Below, piece after piece: positions 8,735 through 17,110 of a DNA stretch of 64,000 nucleotides (position 1 is the first letter of the stretch; every line of letters starts with the position of its first letter). The DNA is from Roseibium sp. MMSF_3412 (lineage in GTDB: Bacteria > Pseudomonadota > Alphaproteobacteria > Rhizobiales > Stappiaceae). The position numbers and the translations under genes are program-made. The DNA lies in NCBI RefSeq assembly GCF_030733265.1, contig NZ_JASHJI010000014.1, positions 1-64,000 of the forward strand. Reading direction: 5' to 3'. The notes beneath the pieces were generated by a model, which was not told where the DNA came from, did not search any database, and saw nothing but the letters and a program-made list of their open reading frames with translations.

Positions 8735-9492
8735 TTCAGGATCCTCGCCTTGGCAAGGTCAACCTTGAAGACCATCAGGTCATCAAGGCGTTCAACATCT
8801 CCCTCCAGTTCGACATAGAGCGCAAGCAGCGGCTTAATTTCATCGCCGAGGAGATTGCCCTCCTTGTCCGCCATCAGGAAGAAGTTGCGGTTCTCGACCG
8901 GGCCGGACGAGACGAAGACCGGCGGTATGCCTCCGGTCAGGCAGAGGTCGGCGCACGCCTTGTGGGCAAGACCGCGTCCCGGCCGCATCGCCCCGGCATA
9001 GCACTTGCCGTCACAGATTTCGCCGGTCAGCTTCCAGCGACCGAGCGGTACCGGCTCGGACGGTGTAAAGGGCGTCCCTGCATCTTCCGCAGTTTCGACC
9101 CTGCCGACCTGGATCATGGTCAGGTCGCCGCGATTGACCGGAACGCCGCGGAGCGTCACCGGGGTGCTGCCATGTTTTTCGGCCTGGTTGAAGGCACCGC
9201 GCTTGCCCTGTCCGGCGAGCATGTAGGTGCGCGCTGCTGTCTCTCCGTTCGCCGCGACCCTCAGGACCGGATAGGGGCGCAGTTCCAGGATGCCGACATT
9301 CTCAAAACGATTGCCCCATTGGAAACCGCCACTGCCGGGGTCGTTCTGGGTCGACGACAGGGCGAGGGCAGCCAGTCCGAGACCACCGGTGAAACAGATC
9401 GCAAAGACTGCCAGAAAGGTGACAAGAGGTTTCGGGACTGCATTGAGATAGCCGACGTAGAAGGGCGCGTCCTTTGTCTGTCTCCAGCTCAT
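8731..9492 (-). CDS. Membrane-anchored protein with a four-cysteine motif, function unknown
   Basis: 253 residues. One N-terminal transmembrane helix (about residues 20-48, LVTFLAVFAICFTGGLGLAA) is followed by a soluble domain, probably periplasmic. The domain contains a symmetrical motif C-x3-C-x15-C-x3-C (CDGKC ... CADLC) followed by LTGGIPPVFV. The spacing looks conserved rather than incidental and could bind a metal or cofactor, but I cannot name the family with certainty. Start and stop overlap both neighbours by four bases, so it is co-translated with the ferric-reductase/Rieske protein and likely works beside it in the membrane. Confidence 0.72.
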   Translation of the reverse strand: MSWRQTKDAPFYVGYLNAVPKPLVTFLAVFAICFTGGLGLAALALSSTQNDPGSGGFQWGNRFENVGILELRPYPVLRVAANGETAARTYMLAGQGKRGAFNQAEKHGSTPVTLRGVPVNRGDLTMIQVGRVETAEDAGTPFTPSEPVPLGRWKLTGEICDGKCYAGAMRPGRGLAHKACADLCLTGGIPPVFVSSGPVENRNFFLMADKEGNLLGDEIKPLLALYVELEGDVERLDDLMVFKVDLAKARILK

Positions 9493-10556
9493 GCGGCTTC
9501 TCCGATCTCGACTGGGTCAACATGAGTGCCGGGCGGCAAGGCGTTCGGATCGAGCAGGATTGTCGAACCGATCAGCTGCAGCCTGTAAGTGGATATCTTC
9601 TCGGTAAAGGGGGCCGGCGCGCGCCCGTCGCTCAGATTGTACTGATAGCCGTGCCAGGGACAGGTGATACAGCCCCACAGGACCTTGCCCTCTCCGAGCG
9701 GACCGTTCTGGTGTGCGCAGGCATTGGTGATGGCCGAGAGCTTGCCGTCATACTTGAAGATGGCAACGCGTTCGTCGTCCGAAAGGGTCACCACCTTGGC
9801 ACAGTCGTCGTCGATCTCATCCAGGTCACCGGCGACCAGCCAGCCCTGTTCCTGGAGTGATGCTTTCGCGGTTTCCTCGCCCCGGTCGCGTCTTGCTTCC
9901 ATCCGTCCCGTCGTGAAATGCAGCGCGGACACCAGAACGACGCTGGCGGCCACGACGCTGGTGAAGATCGGATCGCCTGCTCCCTGAAGCGCGCCAAGCG
10001 CGACATGCAGCACCACAAACGCATAGGCCGCATAGATGAACATGTGCAGCGCTTTCCAGATGGGAGCGCCGAGGAAGCTCAGCCAGAAGTCGTGACTGGT
10101 TGCCGCCAGCACGAACAGGATCACAAGCGCGGCGATGCCGAGCGTTTCGAACGGAAACCCGAGGATCTGGCCGTAATTGGTGTTGGACGACAGAAGCGCG
10201 ACATACTTGTCTGTCGGCGAAAAGTTGTAGTACCAGCCGAGCACGTAGTTGGCGTGCACAGCGGCAATCCCGGCGGTCATGACGCCGAAATGACGACGAT
10301 TGTAAAGCAGCGGCAGGAACCGGCGGTCGAGACGTGCGAGTGGCCCGATGCACAGGATCACCGTCAGCATCAGGAAGGCGCAGCTTCCGAACGCACGCAT
10401 GCGCAAGGTCGCCCCGTCGATCGGCTTGGTCACGTCTTCGAAGCCGGGCGCGACACGGATATAGACATAAAGATAGAGAGCGACCGCGATCAGCAGGACG
10501 GCGTCATAGAAAATCTTGTTCCGGTTCCAGATCACCGGTGTGTATTGCACACTCAT
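9489..10556 (-). CDS. Ferric-reductase-like transmembrane protein fused to a Rieske [2Fe-2S] domain
   Basis: 355 residues. About residues 1-235 carry six to seven hydrophobic segments resembling the ferric reductase / YedZ-type heme b fold, with histidines such as AAVHANYVLGWYY, LHMFIYAAYA and VLHVALGAL as possible heme ligands. A C-terminal Rieske domain of about 110 residues follows, with cluster ligands in NACAHQNGPLGEG (C-x-H) and ITCPWHGYQY (C-x2-H). Such a fusion could pass electrons between the quinone pool or a membrane heme and a soluble partner. It overlaps both neighbouring genes by four bases. Direction of electron flow and partner are unknown. Confidence 0.82.
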   Translation of the reverse strand: MSVQYTPVIWNRNKIFYDAVLLIAVALYLYVYIRVAPGFEDVTKPIDGATLRMRAFGSCAFLMLTVILCIGPLARLDRRFLPLLYNRRHFGVMTAGIAAVHANYVLGWYYNFSPTDKYVALLSSNTNYGQILGFPFETLGIAALVILFVLAATSHDFWLSFLGAPIWKALHMFIYAAYAFVVLHVALGALQGAGDPIFTSVVAASVVLVSALHFTTGRMEARRDRGEETAKASLQEQGWLVAGDLDEIDDDCAKVVTLSDDERVAIFKYDGKLSAITNACAHQNGPLGEGKVLWGCITCPWHGYQYNLSDGRAPAPFTEKISTYRLQLIGSTILLDPNALPPGTHVDPVEIGEAA

Positions 10557-10726
10557 TGCGCGGCCTCCGTCCCGTTTGCGTCGCTTGCCGGTGCCTCGAT
10601 CAGAATGGCAGGCCGGTCAGCAGGGGGGGTCTGACGCAGCGCCAGGACCGTGAAGAAGGCGAGTGGCAGCAGGATGCCGAGGATCGTCCAGATCCGCGCA
10701 TGGGCTGTGCGATGGGCGCGTTTCAC
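10553..10726 (-). CDS. Very small single-helix membrane protein (GTG start)
   Basis: A 57-residue frame beginning VKRAHRTAHARIWT, with one transmembrane helix (ILGILLPLAFFTVLAL) and a C-terminal tail rich in Ala, Pro and Glu. The GTG start overlaps the upstream stop as GTGA, and its TGA overlaps the ATG of the ferric-reductase/Rieske gene. Both four-base overlaps, and the fact that it exactly fills the gap between two coupled genes, argue that it is real. Probably an accessory subunit of the membrane complex. Confidence 0.65.
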   Translation of the reverse strand: MKRAHRTAHARIWTILGILLPLAFFTVLALRQTPPADRPAILIEAPASDANGTEAAQ

Positions 10727-10944
10727 CGGGCGTCTTCTCCGTGTTTTTCCAGAGTGAACCAGCGATAGAGGACCAGCGGCCAGATCAGGCAGATGCCCGG
10801 TATCAGCAGGGGACGGAACGCATAGGAGCCGCGCGCGGACGGTTCCACACGATCAATGCCGATGACAAGAAACAGAGCGGCAACGATCCCGCCGGCGATC
10901 ACGTAGATGCGGCCAAGGTCAAGAAGTAATTCTGCGGTCAGCAA
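10723..10944 (-). CDS. Small two-helix membrane protein
   Basis: 73 residues with two hydrophobic segments (IYVIAGGIVAALFLVIGI and PLLIPGICLIWPLVLYRWF). No family recognised. It is the first gene of the chain of five overlapping genes 10944-8480 (minus). It is separated from the TPP-enzyme gene upstream by a palindromic intergenic repeat, so it may have its own promoter or be read through from upstream. Confidence 0.65.
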   Translation of the reverse strand: MLTAELLLDLGRIYVIAGGIVAALFLVIGIDRVEPSARGSYAFRPLLIPGICLIWPLVLYRWFTLEKHGEDAR

Positions 10945-10970
10945 CGGGCGTCCTCCGAAGTTCTTCCATT

Positions 10971-11084
10971 TGTCATCCCGGCTGGAGCGAAGCGCAAGGC
11001 CGGGACCCAGTATTCCTCAACATAGTATTTTCGCAACTGTTCACTTTCGGTGTCTACTGGATCCCTGCCTCCGCAGGGATGACA
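10971..11084. repeat. Palindromic intergenic element (copy 1)
   Basis: A 114-bp element bounded by the perfect inverted repeat TGTCATCCC / GGGATGACA, with inner sequences CCGGGACCCAGTA and CTGGATCCCTG. Related copies lie at 29912-30060 and 38029-38158, always between genes. The element sits inside the Rieske locus, between the TPP-enzyme gene and the small membrane protein genes. Confidence 0.8.
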
Positions 11085-11101
11085 ACGTCTGTGGTTCTTG
11101 C

Positions 11102-13078
11102 TCACACCAGATCCGCATCGGTTATGATCTCGACAAGCGAGGGTCCGTCATGGGCAATCGCCTTGGCGATGGCATCGGAGAGTTCGGACGCCTCCGTGAC
11201 CCGGTGCCCATGACCGCCGCAGAGACGGGCAAAGGCGGCGAAGGACGGATTGGTGAGATTGGTTTCCCAGACCGGCCATTCTCCGGATCGCTGTTCCTTG
11301 GAGATTTTTCCAAGCTCGGAATTGTTGAGCAGAATATGCGTGATGTTCATCCCGTATTTGACGGCGGTGGTGAATTCCATTGCGTATTGGCCGAAGCCGC
11401 CGTCACCGGAAATGGAGATGACCTTGCGATCCCTGTATTCCTCAAAGTCCTGTGTCGCGCACCAGGCTCCAAGCGCGGCGGGGAGGCTGAAACCTATGGA
11501 CCCGAGATAGCCGGACATGAGAATGCGTTGACCGCGCGGTTCGAAATAGCGACCGAAGGAGTAGGTGTTGTTGCCGACATCGACGGGGATGATGGCATCA
11601 TCCGGGCAGAGTTCCGTCAGCGCCTTGAAGACGGCGGCTGAATGAATGCCGCCGCCGTGATCTTCCGACAGCCGCGTTTCCTTTTCTTCGCGCCAGATGA
11701 CCCACCGTTCGACAAGTTCGGACCTCTGGTCCGCAGCGTCGCCTGCCTTCGAGACGGAGCCTGAAACAGCATCGCAGAAGGTGCCGATTTCACCCCAGAC
11801 CGGAAGCGACACGGGATGGAACTTGCCGAGCTGCATGCGCTCGAAATCCACCTGGATGATCGGCTTGTAGGGCGCGATCCCGGTATGGTTGGCAAAGGAC
11901 GAACCCAGCGAAATGATCAGGTCCGCCTCGTTCATGAACCAGCTTGCGATCGGTGTGCCGGACCGCCCAAGGACACCTGCGGCCAGCGGGTGCGTGTCCG
12001 GGATCAATCCCTTGCCCTTGAAAGTCGTCATCACCGGCGCGCCGACCTTTTCAGCGAGCGCAATGACCTTGTCGCGCACATCCTTGGCACCGTAACCGAG
12101 TACGATCACCGGCCGTTTCGCGCCATTGATCATTTCCGCGGCCTTGGAAAGGTCGTCCGGCGAGGGAGAGATCTCCGTTCTGCCAAGACGCCCTTCAGGA
12201 TGTCCCGCCGGCTTTTCGCTCGGGATCGTCTGGACGTCGTCCGGAAAAATCAGATTGGCGACATCGCGTTCGACAATCGCTGTCTTGAGGGCGAGCGACA
12301 TGAGTTCGGCATGGTTGGAAGTGCTCAGAACAGGCTGGGAGAACCTGGAGACCGACTCGAAAGCGGACTTCAGGTCGATATCCTGAAACGCACCGGGACC
12401 GAAGACCTGGGTCTGAACCTGACCGGTGAGCGCCAGCACGGGCGAACGATCGACCTTGGCATCCCAGAGGCCGGTCAGGAGATTGGTCGCGCCGGGGCCG
12501 GCAATCGTCAGGCACCCGGCCGGCTTGCCCGTGAGCTTGCCGTAGGCGGAGGCGGCGAACGCTGCCGCACCCTCATGACGAATGCCGACATAGCCCAGCT
12601 TGCCCTTGTTGACCTGAAGCCGGATCGCATCGGCCAGGCCGAGATTGGAATGACCGACCATCCCGAAGACACGCTTCACACCCCAGTTGACCATGGTCTC
12701 GGCCATCACGTCGGTCGCGGTGCGTTCGTGCTCCGGTTCCGGTTCAAGGCCGACGAAAATCTCGTTGTTTTCGATCTTGAGCGGGTAGATCTGCTGGCCG
12801 CTGTCCTCATGTCCACCGGGTGGCTTGCCGGTAAGCGGATCGAAATCCCAGCCGTGCCAGGGGCAGCGGATCCAGCATTTGCCGTCTGTTCCCTTTTCGA
12901 TCGATCCTTCGCCGAGAGGTCCGCGCTGGTGCGGGCAATGGTTTTCCATGGCTGCCCACTGGCCGTCGAAATGGGACAGGCAGATGGAGGTGGTGCGCGC
13001 GGTCACGGTCTTCACGCGGCCTTCGGGCAGATCGTCGGTGTGGCCGACCTTGATCCAGTCAAGCGATTGCGTGTTCAT
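11102..13078 (-). CDS. Rieske domain fused to a TPP-dependent enzyme (acetolactate synthase / pyruvate oxidase superfamily)
   Basis: 658 residues. Residues 1 to about 105 form a Rieske-type [2Fe-2S] domain (ligands in NHCPHQRGPLGEG and IRCPWHGWDF). From about 120 a complete TPP enzyme follows: pyrimidine domain with the activating Glu in IRHEGAAAFAASAYGK, central domain, and a C-terminal PP domain with the GDG...NN motif (ISGDGGFGQ ... LLNNSELG) that binds Mg-TPP. Such enzymes decarboxylate 2-oxo acids and pass the carbanion to an acceptor. The fused Rieske centre suggests that the acceptor is an electron carrier. Start at ATG 13078 is preceded by GAGGGAG; an upstream TTG overlaps that site. 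Reaction and substrate are unknown. Confidence 0.85.
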   Translation of the reverse strand: MNTQSLDWIKVGHTDDLPEGRVKTVTARTTSICLSHFDGQWAAMENHCPHQRGPLGEGSIEKGTDGKCWIRCPWHGWDFDPLTGKPPGGHEDSGQQIYPLKIENNEIFVGLEPEPEHERTATDVMAETMVNWGVKRVFGMVGHSNLGLADAIRLQVNKGKLGYVGIRHEGAAAFAASAYGKLTGKPAGCLTIAGPGATNLLTGLWDAKVDRSPVLALTGQVQTQVFGPGAFQDIDLKSAFESVSRFSQPVLSTSNHAELMSLALKTAIVERDVANLIFPDDVQTIPSEKPAGHPEGRLGRTEISPSPDDLSKAAEMINGAKRPVIVLGYGAKDVRDKVIALAEKVGAPVMTTFKGKGLIPDTHPLAAGVLGRSGTPIASWFMNEADLIISLGSSFANHTGIAPYKPIIQVDFERMQLGKFHPVSLPVWGEIGTFCDAVSGSVSKAGDAADQRSELVERWVIWREEKETRLSEDHGGGIHSAAVFKALTELCPDDAIIPVDVGNNTYSFGRYFEPRGQRILMSGYLGSIGFSLPAALGAWCATQDFEEYRDRKVISISGDGGFGQYAMEFTTAVKYGMNITHILLNNSELGKISKEQRSGEWPVWETNLTNPSFAAFARLCGGHGHRVTEASELSDAIAKAIAHDGPSLVEIITDADLV

Positions 13079-13108
13079 GTTCGTCTCCCTCAAAACTTTC
13101 TGACCGGG

Positions 13109-14719
13109 TCAGGCAACACCGCCATAGGCGACGCCGGACAAGTCGGACATTTCCCGTTTCCAGGTGGTCAGGTCGTCCGGGTTGAATTCGTTCAGATGCG
13201 AATAGCCACAGGCGCGCGCCATCACCTGCATCAGTTCCACCGACGCTTCGAAGAAATTGGTGAGCTGGCGGGCGGATTTTTCGACCTGGATCCGGCTGAC
13301 CAGATGCGGCTTCTGGGTCGCAATGCCAACCGGGCAATTGTTGGTGTGGCAGGCGCGCATGGCGATGCAGCCGATGGCCTGCATGGCCGCATTGGAAACG
13401 GCGATGGCGTCCGCACCGAGCGCCATTGCCTTTACGAAATCGGCCGGTTTGCGCAGGCCCCCCGTGATCACCAGACTGACATCGGACCGGCCGGACGTGT
13501 CCAGATGGCGGCGCGCCCGGGCAAGGGCCGGGATGGTCGGAACCGAGATATTGTCGCGGAAGATGATTGGGGCCGCACCGGTGCCGCCGCCGCGTCCGTC
13601 GAGGATGATGTAGTCGACGCCGATTTCCAGCGCCGCATCGATGTCCTTCTCGACATGCTGCGCCGACAGCTTGTAGCCGATGGGAATACCGCCGGTCCGG
13701 GTGCGCACTTCGTCGGCGAATTCCCTGATCTGAATGCTATCGGTCCAGTCCGGAAAACGGGGTGGCGAAATCGCGTCGGTGCCTTCCTCCAGCCCACGCA
13801 CCTGTGCGATCTTGCCCTTCATCTTTGAGCCCGGAAGGTGCCCTCCCGTTCCCGTCTTGGCGCCCTGGCCACCCTTGAAGTGGAAGGCCTGAACCCGGTC
13901 GAGCTTTTCCCAGTCGAAGCCGAAACGGGCCGAGGCGAGTTCATAGAAATAGCGGGAATTGGCTTCCTGTTCTTCCGGCAGCATGCCACCCTCGCCGGAA
14001 CAGATCCCCGTGCCGGCAAGTTCCGCGCCCCGGGCGAGTGCCACTTTGGCCGGCTCTGACAGCGCGCCGAAGCTCATGTCGGATACGAAGAGCGGGATCT
14101 TCAGGCGAAGCGGTTTTTGCGCGTTGGGACCGATGACAACGTCTGTTCCGACCGGGTCATCGTCCAGAAGCGGAAAACGCTGCAGCTGTGCGGTCAGGAT
14201 CTGGATGTCGTCCCAGTCGGGCAACTGTGTCCGGGGCACGCCCATTGCATCGACCCGGCCATGGTGGCCGGTCTTGCTCAGGCCGTCGCGCGCGTATTGC
14301 TGAATGAGGCCGTTATAAGGTTCTTCCTCCGTGCCGTGACTGGTGTCGGCATAAAGACCCAGATACTGATCGCGCTGGAACGGCTGCGGGTTGTCCTGCG
14401 CCCAGGCTACGATTTCATCCTCATCGACAAGAACCTCGTCTCCTTCAATCCAGCTCTTGAACTTCGGCAGGGCCTCGGAATTGTTGTATTCGGAGACGCC
14501 GCTGTCGACGCGGTAGTCCCAGTAGTGGACGCCGCAGATGAGATTGTCTCCCTGAACATAGCCGTCGGACATCAGCGCGCCGCGGTGAAGGCACCGGCCG
14601 TAAAAGACGGAGACGTCCTCATCGAACCGGACGACCACCAGGTCGACATCCGCAACCAGGGCGTATTGCGGGTCCCGGTCCGGCAGGGCGCTCAAGGTGG
14701 CTACAGCGTGTTTTTTCAT
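13109..14719 (-). CDS. Rieske-like domain fused to a glutamate-synthase-type FMN domain
   Basis: 536 residues. Residues 1 to about 100 form a Rieske-like domain (CLHRGALMSDG and CGVHYWDYR supply C-x-H and C-x2-H). The rest matches the FMN-binding synthase domain of glutamate synthase large subunits (archaeal-type GltB), including GGGTGAAPIIFRDN. A cysteine set for a [3Fe-4S] cluster is visible in CIAMRACHTNNCPVG. The glutaminase domain is missing, so any ammonia must come from elsewhere or the enzyme does something other than glutamate synthesis. GGGGGAAGAA precedes the ATG. First gene of the minus-strand redox locus, 30 bp before the TPP-enzyme gene. Confidence 0.84.
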   Translation of the reverse strand: MKKHAVATLSALPDRDPQYALVADVDLVVVRFDEDVSVFYGRCLHRGALMSDGYVQGDNLICGVHYWDYRVDSGVSEYNNSEALPKFKSWIEGDEVLVDEDEIVAWAQDNPQPFQRDQYLGLYADTSHGTEEEPYNGLIQQYARDGLSKTGHHGRVDAMGVPRTQLPDWDDIQILTAQLQRFPLLDDDPVGTDVVIGPNAQKPLRLKIPLFVSDMSFGALSEPAKVALARGAELAGTGICSGEGGMLPEEQEANSRYFYELASARFGFDWEKLDRVQAFHFKGGQGAKTGTGGHLPGSKMKGKIAQVRGLEEGTDAISPPRFPDWTDSIQIREFADEVRTRTGGIPIGYKLSAQHVEKDIDAALEIGVDYIILDGRGGGTGAAPIIFRDNISVPTIPALARARRHLDTSGRSDVSLVITGGLRKPADFVKAMALGADAIAVSNAAMQAIGCIAMRACHTNNCPVGIATQKPHLVSRIQVEKSARQLTNFFEASVELMQVMARACGYSHLNEFNPDDLTTWKREMSDLSGVAYGGVA

Positions 14720-14792
14720 TTCTTCCCCCGGCTAACGGCTTCTGACTGATCTCGAAGCCTTGGCTGATGTTCTAATGTTTTCTTGGGTTTAG

Positions 14793-16043
14793 TTATTGAT
14801 CGGCTGCCCCTTCCGGACGCATCGGCGGCACTGCTGCCATCTCGGCGGCGCCTTCGTCGTCCGACATGCGGGCACCGTACCACTTTGCAAACGGAACGGC
14901 AGTCACACCATGCAGCACGGCGCTGATCCAGACGGCGTTGACGGCAAGGTTTAAAAGGTACTCGCCGATTTCATGGTCGATCTGGTCGACCACCAGCAAC
15001 GCGAACAGTGCGGTGGCAAGACCTCTCGGGCCGAACCATCCGAAGAACAGTTTCGTCAGCGGGGCGGCGTCCGTTCCGGCAAGCGACAGCCAGACCGCGA
15101 GCGGGCGGACGACAAACAGGCTGATCAGGATGATCGCGAGCATGCCGGCGTCCAGGTGCGCGATGGCGCCGGGCAACAAGGCAAGTCCGATCAGGAAGAA
15201 AGCGCCCCAGGCAAGCATCTGTCCTTCGTTCTCGGTGAACTCGTAGATGAACGCGCACTGGCCCTTGATGACGTTGCCGAATGCCAGGCCCGCGACGAAG
15301 GCGGAGATGAAGCCGTTGCCGTCCACCAGGCCGGCCGCGAGATAGGCGGCTCCCGCCATCGCGATGGCTCCGATGCCCTCAATCGTTACCGAGGTCATCT
15401 TGCGGTGCTTGGCGGCGAGGAACAGGTAGCCGCCGACAAGCCCCATGATGCCGCCGACAAGCGGACCGAAGACCAGCTGTTTCGCGCCGAAGACCAGCCA
15501 GTTGGTGGCGTCCTGATGCATCACTTCGGCCGTCAGGCTGGCAAAGAGCAGGATGACCGGCAGCGCCAGACCATCGTTCAGTCCGCTTTCAAGCGTCAGT
15601 GCGCGCCGGACCCTTTCCGGTACGGCTTCGTTGGTCACGACGGCCTGACCGAGGGCCGCATCGGTCGGGGCGAGCAGGGCTGCTGCAAGCGCGGCGACAA
15701 TCAGCGGATAGGTTGTCATGAACGGTGCGGCGGCGGCCGTGCCGATCACCACGGCCAGCGGCAGGCCGATCAGCAGCATCCGGAGCGGCCACTGATGTCG
15801 TTCGCGGAGCGCGCGCAGATTGATCTGGGCAGCGTCCAGAAACAACAGGATGATCAGGGCGAGCTCGGCGACGATGTGCAGAAGGTGTTCTGCTTCGGTG
15901 AAGGGCATCAGGCCTGTCTGGGCCATGAGGTAACCGAACCCGATAAAGAGGATCGGGGCAGTCAGAATTCCATTCGACAGTGTTTTCGCCAGCAACGTGT
16001 AGCAGACCGTAAACATTGCCAGCATCAAAAGACCGGTGGCCAT
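14793..16043 (-). CDS. CPA1-type Na+/H+ (cation/proton) antiporter
   Basis: About 416 residues with 11-13 hydrophobic segments and the fold of the CPA1 sodium/proton exchanger family. Visible features are LLAPTDAALGQAVV (the paired-acid region), LTLESGLNDGLALPV and GWFGPRGLATALFALL. It exchanges protons for Na+ or K+ across the inner membrane. I chose ATG 16043, preceded by GGGAG about ten bases upstream, over a longer frame from 16076. It lies upstream of the Rieske locus in the same orientation with a gap of about 70 bp, so it could share its transcript or simply be a neighbour. Confidence 0.85.
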   Translation of the reverse strand: MATGLLMLAMFTVCYTLLAKTLSNGILTAPILFIGFGYLMAQTGLMPFTEAEHLLHIVAELALIILLFLDAAQINLRALRERHQWPLRMLLIGLPLAVVIGTAAAAPFMTTYPLIVAALAAALLAPTDAALGQAVVTNEAVPERVRRALTLESGLNDGLALPVILLFASLTAEVMHQDATNWLVFGAKQLVFGPLVGGIMGLVGGYLFLAAKHRKMTSVTIEGIGAIAMAGAAYLAAGLVDGNGFISAFVAGLAFGNVIKGQCAFIYEFTENEGQMLAWGAFFLIGLALLPGAIAHLDAGMLAIILISLFVVRPLAVWLSLAGTDAAPLTKLFFGWFGPRGLATALFALLVVDQIDHEIGEYLLNLAVNAVWISAVLHGVTAVPFAKWYGARMSDDEGAAEMAAVPPMRPEGAADQ

Positions 16044-16188
16044 TACGTTCTTTCTCCCGAAGCCCACGCGGTACAAATGCCGACGGCTGCTCCCTGATTC
16101 AAATCATAAGCAGATGACACTGCCGTGTGGCAATCGTGAATTTACCCGAGGAGAGAATTGTGATTGAGGCCGGTGCGCAGCCTGTGCT

Positions 16189-16923
16189 TCACTCTGCGCG
16201 GGCAAGCCGCAGCAGAATGCGCTCGGCGTCCGCCGGTTCGGCGGCTATCTCCAGAATGAGTTTCTTGCGGACAGCGTCGGCAAAGGTTGCCGCACTGTCG
16301 GCAGTGACGACAAATGCTGCCGGGCCGCCGATGATCTCATCGTAAAATCGTTGCTCCAGGTCGTAGGAGACGGGCCGTCCCGAGCAGTGCCGGCAGAGGA
16401 CGGCAAGACCGTTGATGACGATGCCCGAGCCGACCACGATGTCCCTGGCTTCGCGGATCGGCGGACCGTTCCAGTTGTTGGCGCTGTCTGCGGAAAGATC
16501 GATCACGCGGCGCAGACCCGTGTAGTCATTTGAGTCGATCAGCTCCTTGCCTTTCAGGAGGGCCGCGCCGATCGCGTTGCGGCCATAGGCCTGGCGCGGT
16601 GCTTCCATGAGCCTTGCAGCAAAGTCGTCCGCCGAAGCCTTCCCGTCGATCACCGTCCAGTCAACGACGACGTCCTGGGAGAACATGTCGGCCCATTCGA
16701 CATAAGTGACAACGATCTTGCCGTAGGCATTGCCGGCGATGGCGTTCAGAACCGACGGATCTGTAATCGCTGCCGCGTATCCGGCGCGCTGAAACCGGAT
16801 TTCGGCTTCGTCGATCGAACCGGTGGCGTCTGCAAGGAGAACAAGCTCAAGATCGAGTTCCTCGGAAGCCGAGGGTGTTGCAAGAAGCAAAAACCAGGCG
16901 ACGACAACAAGCGCGATTCTCAT
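16189..16923 (-). CDS. Secreted DUF1194 protein (von Willebrand A-like)
   Basis: A protein of about 244 residues with a signal peptide (MRIALVVVAWFLLLATPSAS) and a vWA-like fold recognised as DUF1194. A metal-binding MIDAS-like sequence LLADATGSID lies near residue 32, and RVIDLSADSANN further on. It presumably acts in the periplasm in protein-protein contacts; function unknown. The start at 16923 is chosen because the signal peptide begins there; the open frame extends much further upstream over the terminator of hemA without support. Confidence 0.8.
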   Translation of the reverse strand: MRIALVVVAWFLLLATPSASEELDLELVLLADATGSIDEAEIRFQRAGYAAAITDPSVLNAIAGNAYGKIVVTYVEWADMFSQDVVVDWTVIDGKASADDFAARLMEAPRQAYGRNAIGAALLKGKELIDSNDYTGLRRVIDLSADSANNWNGPPIREARDIVVGSGIVINGLAVLCRHCSGRPVSYDLEQRFYDEIIGGPAAFVVTADSAATFADAVRKKLILEIAAEPADAERILLRLARAE

Positions 16924-17051
16924 AATTTCCGCTCCCCGATCACAGGTCCCCAGTCCAAAGCTAGGGCAGTTGTGCGAAAAGAAAAAGGCCGCGCAGCCCA
17001 TGCTGATGCCTGTGGCCGCGGTGGTCATCGACCGCCCGCGCGTCCATGCGC

Positions 17052-17078
17052 AAAAAAAACCCGCCCAAAGAGGGCGGG
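17052..17078 (-). terminator. Rho-independent terminator of hemA
   Basis: Read on the minus strand, the stem CCCGCCC / GGGCGGG with a 5-base loop is followed at once by a run of eight T (17052-17059). It lies about 33 bp after the hemA stop codon. Confidence 0.88.
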
Positions 17079-17110
17079 CAGGATCTACCTTCGGGAGGGA
17101 AAGGAACCGG

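Noticed and set aside
11816..13828. 670-codon plus-strand frame
   Set aside because: Runs antisense across parts of both the TPP-enzyme and glutamate-synthase-like genes, which have clear domain motifs.
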